Positions 9,161 to 19,423 of a stretch of 64,000 bases of DNA are shown here, piece after piece. The DNA is taken from NCBI GenBank assembly GCA_025994075.1, contig JAMQGV010000021.1, forward strand, positions 124,001 through 188,000, given 5' to 3'. Below the pieces are notes generated by a model. That model did not search any database, had not been told where the DNA came from, and saw only the letters and a program-made list of their open reading frames with translations. This DNA comes from Vicinamibacteria bacterium. Lineage in GTDB: Bacteria > Acidobacteriota > Vicinamibacteria > Fen-336. A program made the position numbers and the translations under genes. How positions within the stretch are numbered: position 1 is the first letter of the stretch; each line of letters starts with the position of its first letter.

Positions 9161-9166
9161 AGTATA
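9161..9166 (-). promoter_or_regulatory. Candidate -10 box of the LPS operon
   Basis: On the minus strand a TATACT (5 of 6 matches to the sigma70 -10 consensus) lies between the ADOP permease stop at 9192 and the waaA ATG at 9116. That predicts a leader of roughly 35-40 nt. The base run at the -35 position is G-rich and poor, so this would be a weak or activator-assisted promoter if real. It is the only AT-rich hexamer in this short gap. Confidence 0.4.
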
Positions 9167-9191
9167 CCCGCGAGGACCGATCGGCCCCCCG

Positions 9192-11753
9192 CTACTCCTC
9201 CCGCAGCGCGACCACGGGATCCACCCGGGCGGCGCGCCAGGCGGGCGGCAGCGCCGCGGCGGTGGCGACGGCGAGCAGCAGCAGCGGCACCAGGACGTAG
9301 ACCGGGGCGTCGAAGGCCTGCAACTGCGGCACCTGGGCCGCGAGCAGAGCGGACAACGCGAGACACGGCGGCAGGCCGAAGGCGACGCCGCGAGCCGCCT
9401 GGCGGGCGGCACCCGCGAGCACACCCCGCAGCACGGCGCCGCGGGTGGCGCCCAGCGCGACGCGGACGCCGATCTCGCGGGTCGCACGAGCCACCGCGAA
9501 GGCGACCAGCCCGTGGAGCCCGAGGCAGGCGAGGCCGAGGGCCAGCGCGCCCAGCGCCAGCGCGACGGCGGAGAGCGCGGTGAACGGCATGCGCTGGCGA
9601 GCCAGCAGGTCGGCGAGCGGGACCGGCTCGCACAACACGTCCTGTTCCGCGCACGCCTCGCGCAGCGCTGGCAGGCCGGCCCGGACATCGCCCGTCACCC
9701 GGAGCAGCAGTTCGCCGGGCGGCTCCGGCCCGGTCGGCAGGTACACCATGCTGCGGTCGCGTCCTTCGAAGAAGAAGCCGCTGGCCGCGTCGGAGACGAC
9801 GCCGACGACGACGAACGGCTCCGGCCCGCCGTCGCCCCGCTCGAGGTCGAGGCGGCGGCCGAGCGGATCGGCCTCCGGCCACAGCAGGCGCGCGGTGGAC
9901 TCGCTGACGACCACGACGCCCTGGTCCCCGGCGGCGAGGCCGCGTCCGCGCACCACCCGCAAGCCGAGCGTGTCGAAGAAGCGTTCGTCGACGACGTTGT
10001 GGCCGAGCCGCTGGCGCACGCCGTCGACCGTGGCGTCGATGCGCGGCAGCCCCCCGGCCAGCGGCGTGAACGCGGTGGCGGCCACGGAGCGCACGCCCGG
10101 GTTCGCGGACAACCGCGCAACGAGCCCGGCGTCGGCGTGGACGGCGTTGAGGTCGACGAGGCCGGCGAGCGCGAAGCCGGTGTCGACGTCGTCGGCGCGA
10201 GCGGCGTTGCGCGCGATCAGGCCGGCGCCGACCAACAGGCCGAGGCTGGCTGCCACCTGGCCCACGACGAGAGCGCCGCGCAGGCGGCCGGCGCCGAGCC
10301 GGCCGCCGAACAGGGTGCTGTCGCGGCCCAGCCCGGAGCGCAGGTCCACGCGCGTGGCCTGCAACGCGGGCAGCAGGCTGCCGAGCGCGCCGACGGTGGC
10401 CGCCAGCCCGCCGCACGCGAGCAGGGCCGTCGTCGAGATGCCCACGGGGGTCAGCACCAGCCCGGCCTGCAGTGCGAGCGAGAAGACCGCTCCTTCGACG
10501 GCGGCCACGGCGAGCCGCGCGAGCATCCACGCCAGCAGCAGGGCGCCACCGCCGAGCAACAGTCCTTCGAGCACGAGCGGACGCAGCAGCCGGCCGCGAG
10601 AGGCACCGAGCGCGGCCCGCACGGCGATGTCGCGCCGGCGCGCGGTGGCTCGCGCAAGGTGCAGGCCGGTCAGGTTCGCCGCGGCCACCGCGGTGAGCAC
10701 GGCGAACGCGAGCAGCAGGCTCAGCGTCAGCGGCGCGAGCTCGCGGCTCTCGCGCAGGAGGGTGGTGCGCGGGTGGGCGCGGAGGGTGCGCGCCTCCGAC
10801 GAGCCCGTGGCGAGCACCGGCGCGAGCGCGGCGGCCGCCTGCTCCGGCGAAACGCCGGGGCGCAGGATTCCACCGACGCCGAAGCGAGCGGGCGGCGACA
10901 GCGGCAGCAGGCGTTCGGCGGCGGCCAGCGGCAGCCACAGCTCGGGCACGACCGGTTCGAGGCCGCCCTCGGCGGGGGCCAGCACGCCGACCACCGTGAA
11001 GGCGACGCCGTCGACGAGCAGGCTGCGACCGATCGGCTGCGGGTCGGCGGCCAGCAGCCGCTTCCATCCGGCGTCACTGAGCACGGCCACGGGTTCGCGC
11101 TCGTCGAGGCCGCCCCAGGCCCCGAAGGCACGCCCCGCCGCGAAGCGAGGCCGGCGCAGGTCGAACCACGTGCCGCTCACGACCTCGGCGTACGTGCGCC
11201 GGGGGGACGGCTCCAGCACGGCAGGCCGGTGCAGCCCGAACCGGTAGGCGTGATCGATGACGCGGCCCGCGCTCGCGACCAGCGCTTCGCCCTCGGCGGC
11301 GTCGAACTGCCACTGCTCACGCCCTCCTTCCACGGTCGCCACCAGCTCGACGTGGCGATCGGCTTCGGCGATCGGCAGCGGCCGCAGCAGGTAGGCGTCG
11401 GCGAAAGCGAAGGCGAGCAGGTCGACGGTCAGCACCAGGCCGAGCACCAGGGTCGCGACCAGCGTGAACCCGGGCGAGCGGCGGAGCGAGCGGGCTGCGT
11501 CGCGAAGGTCGCCGCGCAGCGCGTCGAGCGGGGCGTAGCCTGCGGCCTCGCGGCACTCCTCCTTCCAGCGCTCGTCGGCGCCGAACTCGAGCTGCGCGCG
11601 CCGCCGCGCCTCGGCGGGGGCGAGTCCTTCGCGCTCGAGGTCGGCCGCGCGCAGCGCCAGGTGGTGCGCGATCTCCTCCGACATCCCGCTCTCGAAGCGG
11701 TCCCGGCGCCCGAGGCGGCGGAACAGGGCGAGCAGGGCCGTCAGCGGTTTCAC
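9192..11753 (-). CDS. ADOP-type ABC transporter permease (MacB/FtsX family)
   Basis: This protein of about 853 residues is a duplicated orphan permease of the acidobacterial type. A short N-terminal cytoplasmic region (EEIAHHLALRAADLEREGL with ARRRAQLEFG) is followed by a first membrane helix (PGFTLVATLVLGLVLTVDLLAF) and a periplasmic MacB-like domain. Two FtsX three-helix bundles follow, each ending in the repeated signature RDIAVRAALGASRGRLLR or REIGVRVALGATRGAVLR. No ATP-binding partner is nearby, which is normal for ADOPs. The GTG start overlaps the padR stop (GTGA). Substrate unknown; efflux of drugs or lipids is the usual guess. Confidence 0.87.
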   Translation of the reverse strand: MKPLTALLALFRRLGRRDRFESGMSEEIAHHLALRAADLEREGLAPAEARRRAQLEFGADERWKEECREAAGYAPLDALRGDLRDAARSLRRSPGFTLVATLVLGLVLTVDLLAFAFADAYLLRPLPIAEADRHVELVATVEGGREQWQFDAAEGEALVASAGRVIDHAYRFGLHRPAVLEPSPRRTYAEVVSGTWFDLRRPRFAAGRAFGAWGGLDEREPVAVLSDAGWKRLLAADPQPIGRSLLVDGVAFTVVGVLAPAEGGLEPVVPELWLPLAAAERLLPLSPPARFGVGGILRPGVSPEQAAAALAPVLATGSSEARTLRAHPRTTLLRESRELAPLTLSLLLAFAVLTAVAAANLTGLHLARATARRRDIAVRAALGASRGRLLRPLVLEGLLLGGGALLLAWMLARLAVAAVEGAVFSLALQAGLVLTPVGISTTALLACGGLAATVGALGSLLPALQATRVDLRSGLGRDSTLFGGRLGAGRLRGALVVGQVAASLGLLVGAGLIARNAARADDVDTGFALAGLVDLNAVHADAGLVARLSANPGVRSVAATAFTPLAGGLPRIDATVDGVRQRLGHNVVDERFFDTLGLRVVRGRGLAAGDQGVVVVSESTARLLWPEADPLGRRLDLERGDGGPEPFVVVGVVSDAASGFFFEGRDRSMVYLPTGPEPPGELLLRVTGDVRAGLPALREACAEQDVLCEPVPLADLLARQRMPFTALSAVALALGALALGLACLGLHGLVAFAVARATREIGVRVALGATRGAVLRGVLAGAARQAARGVAFGLPPCLALSALLAAQVPQLQAFDAPVYVLVPLLLLAVATAAALPPAWRAARVDPVVALREE

Positions 11754-12091
11754 CGGAGCGCCGCCTTCGCGCCGAGCACGAGGTCCATGGCCCCGACCAG
11801 CCGCTCCCAGGCCGCCCGCTCCTCGGCCAGCCGACCGCGCCCGGCCGGGGTCAGCGCGTAGAACTTCGCCTTGCGGTTGTTGTCGGAGCTGCCCCACTCG
11901 CCGCGCACCAGGCCCTGGCGTTCGAGCCGATAGAGCGCGGGATACAGCGCGCCCTGCTCGATCTGCAGCTCGCCGCGGGACAGCGCGTGCAGCCGCTGCA
12001 GCACGCCGTAGCCGTGCTCCGGCCCCAGCGAGACGGCCTTCAGGATCAGCAGGTCCAGGGTGCCGGGCAGGATCTGCGCGCCGTCGCTCAT
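11750..12091 (-). CDS. PadR-family transcriptional regulator
   Basis: This 113-residue winged-helix protein opens with LPGTLDLLILKAVSLGPEHGYGV, the PadR hallmark, followed by the wing IEQGALYPALYRLERQGLVRGEW and a helical dimerisation tail. It is directly upstream of, and overlaps, the ADOP permease. In Acidobacteriota such pairs usually have PadR repressing its own operon until a ligand is bound. An inverted repeat lies immediately upstream, described separately. The regulatory role is inferred from family and position. Confidence 0.92.
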   Translation of the reverse strand: MSDGAQILPGTLDLLILKAVSLGPEHGYGVLQRLHALSRGELQIEQGALYPALYRLERQGLVRGEWGSSDNNRKAKFYALTPAGRGRLAEERAAWERLVGAMDLVLGAKAALR

Positions 12092-12102
12092 CGACTCCCA
12101 CT

Positions 12103-12145
12103 CTCCCTAAGCATGTTAGGGGAGAAGGTAGGCGCGCTCCCCTAA
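12103..12145. promoter_or_regulatory. PadR operator candidate: inverted repeat plus a third half-site
   Basis: CTCCCTAA at 12103-12110 and TTAGGGGAG at 12116-12124 form an inverted repeat with a 5-nt centre, 12 nt upstream of the padR ATG at 12091. A further half-site CTCCCCTAA sits at 12137-12145, about 34 nt from the first one and in the same orientation. These arrays of CTAA/TTAG half-sites at a padR promoter fit an autoregulatory operator. Binding has not been shown. Confidence 0.6.
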
Positions 12146-12167
12146 GCTGTCAAGGAGAAAGGACGGC

Positions 12168-14102
<1,935 letters not shown>

Positions 14103-14187
14103 TCAGGCCTGCAAGTGGCGCCGATTCTACGGCAAGCCGCGCCCCGAAGTGCATGGCTTTCAAGATCTTCCATCCGCCCGCGGTTCC

Positions 14188-14217
14188 TTGACGCCCGCTT
14201 CCGGCGGGACTTAGACT
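14188..14217 (+). promoter_or_regulatory. Sigma70-like promoter of the gap-pgk-tpiA operon
   Basis: TTGACG (14188-14193, 5 of 6 to consensus) and TAGACT (14212-14217, 4 of 6) are separated by 18 nt and lie 40 nt upstream of the gap ATG. The spacer contains CCCGC and GCGGG arms that could fold back on each other. An AGGAGG ribosome site follows at 14243-14248. This is the best-looking promoter in the window and fits high expression of a glycolytic operon. Confidence 0.65.
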
Positions 14218-14257
14218 CGCCCCGCGAACAGGCATCGGCACGAGGAGGGCTGTTTTC

Positions 14258-15256
<999 letters not shown>

Positions 15257-15283
15257 CCCTCACTCTTTCCTTCGGAGGCGGCC

Positions 15284-16468
15284 GTGGCCAAGCAGACGAT
15301 CCGCGACCTCGCGGACGTGAAGGGCGTCCGTGTGTTCTGCCGCGTCGACTTCAACGTGCCGGTCGACGGCGGCGTCATCTCCGACGACACCCGCATCCGC
15401 GCCGCCGTGCCCACGCTCCAGCACCTGCTCGAGCGCGGCGCGCGGCTGATCCTCGCCTCGCACCTGGGCCGGCCCAAGAAGGGGCCGGCGCCCGAGTTCT
15501 CGTTGAAGCCGTGCGCGCTGCGCTTGCAGGCGCTGCTCGGGCGCGAAGTGGTGATGGCGCCCGACTGCGTGGGCGACGAGGTGAAGAAGCGCTCGGCGGC
15601 GCTGCCCGAGGGCGGCGTGCTGCTGCTCGAGAACGTGCGCTTCCACCCCGAGGAGGAGAAGAACGTCCCCGAGTTCGCCGCCCGGCTGATCGCGGACACC
15701 GGCGCCACGGTCTTCGTCAACGACGCGTTCGGCACCGCCCACCGCGCCCACGCCTCGACCGAGGGCGTGTCGAAGCACGTGGCGAAGTCGGTCGCCGGCC
15801 TCTTGATGGAGAAGGAGGTCCGCTACCTCGGCATGGCGCTCGAGGCGCCGGAGCGGCCGTTCGTCGCGGTGCTCGGCGGCGCCAAGGTCTCGGACAAGAT
15901 CCAGGTCATCGAGTCGCTGCTGCCGCGGGTCGACGCGCTGCTCGTCGGCGGCGGCATGGCCTACACCTTCTTCAAGGCCCAGGGCCTCGCCACGGCGAAG
16001 AGCCTGGTCGAGGAGGACAAGGTCGAGCTGGCGAAGCAGTTGCTCGCCCGCGCGGAGGGCAAGCTGATCCTGCCCACCGACCACGTCGTCGCCGCCGCGT
16101 TCAAGGCCGACGCCGAGACGAAGACGCTGCCCGTGTCCGAGATCCCCGACGGCTGGATGGGCCTCGACATCGGCCCGCAGACGGCCGCGGCGTTCGCGGC
16201 GCGCGCGGCGGGCGCGAAGATCGTGCTGTGGAACGGGCCGATGGGCGTGTTCGAGATGGCGCCGTTCGCGCAGGGCACGCTGGCGATGGCGAAGGCGCTG
16301 GCGGACAGCTCCGGCACCTCGATCGTCGGCGGCGGCGACAGTGTCGCGGCGGTGACCCAGATGGGGTTGGCGGCGAAGATCGACCACGTCTCGACGGGCG
16401 GCGGCGCCTCGCTCGAGTTCCTCGGCGGCGACGTGCTGCCCGGCGTCGCCTGTCTCGCGGAAGCCTGA
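15284..16468 (+). CDS. pgk: Phosphoglycerate kinase
   Basis: This 394-residue enzyme makes ATP and 3-phosphoglycerate from 1,3-bisphosphoglycerate. Visible blocks are VFCRVDFNVPVDGG, LASHLGRPKKG, LLLENVRFHPEEEKN, NDAFGTAHRAHAS, AVLGGAKVSDKI, LWNGPMGVFEM and GGGDSVAAV. The start is GTG at 15284 with GGAGG about 5 nt before it. It lies between gap and tpiA (7 nt to tpiA), so the three consecutive lower-glycolysis steps are co-expressed. Confidence 0.97.
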   Translation: MAKQTIRDLADVKGVRVFCRVDFNVPVDGGVISDDTRIRAAVPTLQHLLERGARLILASHLGRPKKGPAPEFSLKPCALRLQALLGREVVMAPDCVGDEVKKRSAALPEGGVLLLENVRFHPEEEKNVPEFAARLIADTGATVFVNDAFGTAHRAHASTEGVSKHVAKSVAGLLMEKEVRYLGMALEAPERPFVAVLGGAKVSDKIQVIESLLPRVDALLVGGGMAYTFFKAQGLATAKSLVEEDKVELAKQLLARAEGKLILPTDHVVAAAFKADAETKTLPVSEIPDGWMGLDIGPQTAAAFAARAAGAKIVLWNGPMGVFEMAPFAQGTLAMAKALADSSGTSIVGGGDSVAAVTQMGLAAKIDHVSTGGGASLEFLGGDVLPGVACLAEA

Positions 16469-16475
16469 GGCCCCC

Positions 16476-17234
16476 ATGCGCAAGGTGCTGATCGCCGGCA
16501 ACTGGAAGATGCACAAGACGGCTGCCGAGGCCGAGGCGCTGGCCACGGCCATCCGCGACTCGATCACGGCGTCCTCCGTGCCCGCGGAGGTCGTGATCGC
16601 GCCGCCGTTCACCGCGCTCGACCGCGTGTCGCGCGTCGTGAAGGGCTCGCCCGTCGCGCTGGCCGGCCAGACGATGCACGCCGAGGACAAGGGCGCCTTC
16701 ACCGGCGAGATCTCGCCCGCGATGCTCCTGGACCTCGGCTGCACCCACGTGATCCTCGGCCACTCCGAGCGCCGGCAGCTCTTCGGCGAAACGGACGAGG
16801 GCGTGATGAAGAAGGCGCGGGTCGCGATCGACCGCGGTCTGGTGCCGATCCTGTGCATCGGCGAGACGCTCGACGAACGCGAGGCCTCGCGCACCTTCGA
16901 GGTGGTCGGCCGCCAGCTCGAGGCCGCGCTGCGCCGGCTGACGCCGGACGAAGCGGCCAGCGCTGTGATCGCCTACGAGCCCGTGTGGGCGATCGGCACT
17001 GGCCGCACGGCCACGCCTGAACAGGCGCAGGAGGTCCACGCCTTCATCCGCCGCGAGATCGCCCGCTCCCACGGCGACGCGGTGGCGGGCGCGATCCGCA
17101 TCCTCTACGGCGGCAGCGTCAAGCCCGACAACGCGGCGGCGCTGCTGGCCCAGGCGGACGTCGACGGCGCCCTGGTCGGCGGCGCCTGCCTCGAAGCCGA
17201 CTCCTTCCTGAAGATCGTCCGCGCCGGCGCCTGA
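16476..17234 (+). CDS. tpiA: Triosephosphate isomerase
   Basis: This 252-residue TIM-barrel enzyme interconverts dihydroxyacetone phosphate and glyceraldehyde 3-phosphate. It is complete: AGNWKMHKT (substrate Lys), GHSERRQLFGE (catalytic His), the catalytic Glu in [16 protein letters not shown], and the phosphate loop YGGSVKPDN. The last 375 bp (residues 129-252 plus stop) recur at 19424-19798 with roughly 93% identity by hand alignment, so this intact copy is one arm of a long direct repeat. Confidence 0.97.
   Translation: MRKVLIAGNWKMHKTAAEAEALATAIRDSITASSVPAEVVIAPPFTALDRVSRVVKGSPVALAGQTMHAEDKGAFTGEISPAMLLDLGCTHVILGHSERRQLFGETDEGVMKKARVAIDRGLVPILCIGETLDEREASRTFEVVGRQLEAALRRLTPDEAASAVIAYEPVWAIGTGRTATPEQAQEVHAFIRREIARSHGDAVAGAIRILYGGSVKPDNAAALLAQADVDGALVGGACLEADSFLKIVRAGA
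16860..17234 (+). repeat. Direct repeat arm 1: 3' end of intact tpiA
   Basis: This 375-bp stretch, from the codon for Gly129 of tpiA to its stop, is repeated at 19424-19798. By hand I count about 26 mismatches, nearly all in third codon positions, with only about four amino-acid changes. Similarity starts abruptly at GGCGAGACG in both copies and ends at or just after the stop codon. Confidence 0.9.
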
Positions 17235-17300
17235 GCGGGGAACCCCTGCGTTGAACCCGCGCGCGCTGGTCGCCGGCGGCGGCAGCTTCGCGTAGCGAAC

Positions 17301-17323
17301 GGGCCGGGAGACAGACCCGGCCC
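17301..17323 (+). terminator. GC-rich hairpin downstream of tpiA
   Basis: GGGCCGGG (17301-17308) and CCCGGCCC (17316-17323) form a perfect 8-bp stem with a 7-nt loop, 66 nt after the tpiA stop. The following bases hold only scattered T residues (TCTTGCTT about 8 nt further on), so it is at best a weak intrinsic terminator for the gap-pgk-tpiA transcript. Confidence 0.4.
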
Positions 17324-17339
17324 CGGGCGGTCTTGCTTG

Positions 17340-17512
17340 AAGTTCATCAGGTGCGCTGCGGCGGGCCCGCTCAGCCCTCGCAGTGGCTCGACGGGCACGG
17401 GCAGCGACCTGATGAAGCGCGTGGCGGCCCCGATGGTCGGCGGCCTCGCCACAGCTTCGCCCTGGAACTGCTCGTCTACCCGGCCGTCTACCTGCTGTGG
17501 CGGCATCGTCGC
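17340..17512 (+). pseudogene. Relic of the C-terminus of a CusA/CzcA-type RND metal efflux pump
   Basis: In one frame the DNA reads TGTGSDLMKRVAAPMVGGL (ATG at 17412); after a one-base frame change near 17455 it reads FALELLVYPAVYLLWRH. Joined, these match the conserved last transmembrane region of heavy-metal efflux RND proteins (MKRxAAPMVGG, then LLVxPAxYxLW). Nothing upstream encodes the remaining roughly 1000 residues; intact tpiA is there instead. It is therefore a fragment, abutting the transposase relic at about 17508. The family call rests on motif memory, not a search. Confidence 0.65.
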
Positions 17513-17866
17513 CGTCGATCTCGACCCGCTCTCCCTGCTCGCCCGGCTGGCGGCGTGCGTGCCTCCGCCACGCCACCACACCGTTCGCTACTCAGGCGGG
17601 CTGGCAGCAGCCAGCCCGTGGCGCTCGCGCCTCACGCCCGGCAGCGAGACCGGCGACGAGCCCAGGAACAAGCGCAGGGCCCGCTACCGGCCGTGGGCTG
17701 AACTCCTCGCCCGCACCTTCGGCGTCGATACCCTGGCCCGCCTGCCCGGGCCGGATGAGGCTGGTCGCCCTCGTCTACAACCCCCTGACGACGCGTCGGC
17801 ACCTCGCCAGTTCACCTATGCGCCGTGGCAGCGGCGTGACGTCACGCCCCCTCCGGGCCGCTAATT
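17505..17866 (+). pseudogene. Relic of the C-terminal part of an IS91-family transposase
   Basis: The frame starting near 17508 reads VAVDLDPLSLLARLAACVPPPRHHTVRYSG, then RARYRPWAELLARTFGVDTLA; after a frame change near 17740 it continues CPGRMRLVALVYNPLT and RRHLASS. This is the usual end of IS91-type Y2 (HUH) transposases: VPPPR, RYHG, RPWAELL.RTF..D.L, then a zinc knuckle CPRCGGRMRL. Here the first knuckle Cys pair is damaged and the frame is broken, so it is inactive. The matching upstream part of such a protein lies at 19041-19423 on the opposite strand. Confidence 0.65.
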
Positions 17867-18533
17867 CCCTCCTCCGTTCGGGCTCGCGGCGAAGACCGCG
17901 AGGACGAGGTCCAGGGCGCCATCGTTCCACTTGGCGAACAGCCAGTTTGCCTCGGGGGCCACGCCGGCGGAGCCGATTCGGTCGGTCAATGGCCCCAGCG
18001 CGGCCGCCAGGCCAGTCGTAGAGTCCCCAGCCAGCGGCTTGAGCGCTGGGCGCGCTCCTTCGGAACGCACCTCGGCCACCAGAAAGCCACGGCCCAGCTC
18101 CTTCGGCACGGAAGCGCGGGAGGCCTGTAGCAGCCGACCGCTCGGCGGTGGAGTGCTCGACGTGCCCGGGCAGAGCGAGAGCCTCAAGTCATGGTCGGCG
18201 GGCAGTTCGAGATCCTTGGGCTGGAGCCGGCTCAGGATCGACTCGTCGCTGGCGACCACCGCAACGGCACCGCTGCCCGTGGGGCGGTAGACCACCCGCC
18301 AGTACGGAGCGCTCGCACTCGATTCCGTGCTCGCTGCTCGCGACTGCCCGGTGAGCCAGCCGGGGTTGTAGCCGCATTCCAGCATGCCGGACCAAGTGCC
18401 GTGGTCGGAATTCCAGCAAACGAAGGTCGCCTCACCGCTGACACTCCAGCGTGCATTGATCCGCCGAGGCGACCCGGGACCAAGCTACGAAGAGCAGGAA
18501 CAGCGTCCTCCGCAGGACGTCACTCGCTCGCAT
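17861..18533 (-). pseudogene. Frameshifted secreted protein of unknown function
   Basis: The ATG at 18533, with an excellent AGGAGG at 6 nt, opens a clear signal peptide (MRASDVLRRTLFLLFVAWSRVASA) but hits a stop about 33 codons later. The frame one base over, from about 18475 to 17861, encodes some 195 residues of protein-like sequence (NARWSVSGEATFVCWNSDHG, WRVVYRPTGSGAVAVVASDE, NWLFAKWNDGALDLVLAVFA). The two parts join if one base is missing around 18455-18475. Either the gene is broken or the assembly has a one-base error. It overlaps the end of the lipoprotein gene by 14 nt, so the two form an operon. I do not recognise the fold. Confidence 0.65.
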
Positions 18534-18906
18534 GACCGCCCTCCTTGACTACTCGCACCCTCCCGCCCTGTTCCAGAATCAACTGGACCCGCCGGACTCC
18601 CGCTACCTGGAGGACTTCCGACCACCGCTCCTGCTGGCCAACGGCTTGCCACTCGATCGTGGCCGGCAGGGAGCCGGTCCTCGAGCGGACGGTCAACCTT
18701 GGCCCAGCGCCGATTCCCGCTTCGAGGCGCTCGGCAATGAACGAGGCGTCGCCCAAGGTCACCGCGACGCGAGACGCCTGACCTGCCCCCCCGTTGACGA
18801 CCTCCACGTCTACCTTCTCGCCGAGGATGGCCGCGTCGATCTGGGCGCAGGCCCCAAGGACCACTGCCAGGCTGACAACCACTGCGACTGCCGCGAACTC
18901 ACGCAT
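18520..18906 (-). CDS. Small lipoprotein of unknown function
   Basis: This 128-residue protein has a type II signal peptide with lipobox LGAC (VVVSLAVVLGAC), giving a mature lipoprotein of about 110 residues rich in Val and Gly with beta-strand-like alternation (KVDVEVVNGGAGQASRVAVTL, RRVQLILEQGGRVRVV). I prefer the ATG at 18906, which has GGAGG 6 nt upstream, over one ten codons earlier. It is followed directly by the frameshifted secreted protein gene. It sits within the scar region between the two tpiA copies and may be cargo of the same event. Function unknown. Confidence 0.6.
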   Translation of the reverse strand: MREFAAVAVVVSLAVVLGACAQIDAAILGEKVDVEVVNGGAGQASRVAVTLGDASFIAERLEAGIGAGPRLTVRSRTGSLPATIEWQAVGQQERWSEVLQVAGVRRVQLILEQGGRVRVVKEGGHASE

Positions 18907-18919
18907 ACCGGGCCTCCGG

Positions 18920-18958
18920 TCCGTAATACGTACCATTGAGATCCGTAATTATCAATGG
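18920..18958. promoter_or_regulatory. AT-rich promoter/operator candidate of the lipoprotein operon
   Basis: This is one of the few AT-rich stretches in the window. TCCGTAAT occurs at 18920-18927 and again at 18942-18949 (22-nt period). CCATTGA (18933-18939) and TCAATGG (18952-18958) form a 7-bp inverted repeat with a 12-nt centre. On the minus strand TTGATA lies upstream of TACGTATTA at roughly promoter spacing, followed by the ribosome site of the lipoprotein gene. The elements are visible; regulatory use is inferred. Confidence 0.35.
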
Positions 18959-19040
18959 GGCTCGCCGTCGAGGCTCACTGCCTCCGCGGTGGGCTCGAGG
19001 CGGGTTGCACAGCGGAAGAGCCTGGGCTCAGTCTCGGCCG

Positions 19041-19423
19041 CGCCTTCTTGCTGAGACTCGATCTTGTCCTGGGCGATGGGAGGTCGAAGTACAAGAATCG
19101 GAGCAGCGCCTCTCGGTCCGAGACGTCGAGTGCGCCGGCGCGTGTGGCAGCGTGGAGGGTGAAGCCGTGTTGCGACGCGCAGAGCGGCTTGTCGTAGGCG
19201 AGGGGGTGCCGCTCGAGTGGCGCGAGCCGGACCTGCCATTGTGGTCCCGCCGGTGGCGCCTGGCCCGACACCGCCGAGACGGCGGGGTTGGCTCGGCCTC
19301 TTGTTCTTCGTCCGGGTCCTCCCGAAGCAGTCCGTGACGGCGAAGGTGCTTGCCGATGCGGCGGATCGTGCGCTCGAGCACCGCGCCGACTTCGCTAGTC
19401 CTCAAGTGACCGAGGCCGGTGAA
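19041..19423 (-). pseudogene. Relic of the central part of an IS91-family transposase
   Basis: Read on the minus strand the three frames give, in order: [28 protein letters not shown], with EEQEAEP; then (frame change near 19270) [20 protein letters not shown] and [24 protein letters not shown]; then (frame change near 19105) LVLRPPIAQDKIE. This is the usual middle of IS91-type transposases (helical RRxGLL region, DGFxLHA, YVLRPPIAQ). With at least two frameshifts and no catalytic N-terminal half it is inactive. Its 5' end abuts the duplicated tpiA end at 19424. Confidence 0.65.

Noticed and set aside
6778..11067. A 1429-codon open frame that would fuse lpxK to a long N-terminal extension
   Set aside because: Only the last 350 codons are LpxK-like. 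The rest is low-complexity Arg/Ala sequence antisense or out of frame to waaA and the ADOP gene; the GTG at 7830 fits the 4-nt overlap pattern.
14103..14257. A promoter for the histidine kinase on the minus strand (TAGAAT at 14124-14129)
   Set aside because: The hexamer is a fair -10, but no -35 lies at usable spacing, and single hexamers occur by chance.
17105..17581. A minus-strand frame covering the tpiA end and the CusA relic
   Set aside because: The translation is antisense to tpiA and has Arg/Pro-rich shadow composition; no start signal is present.
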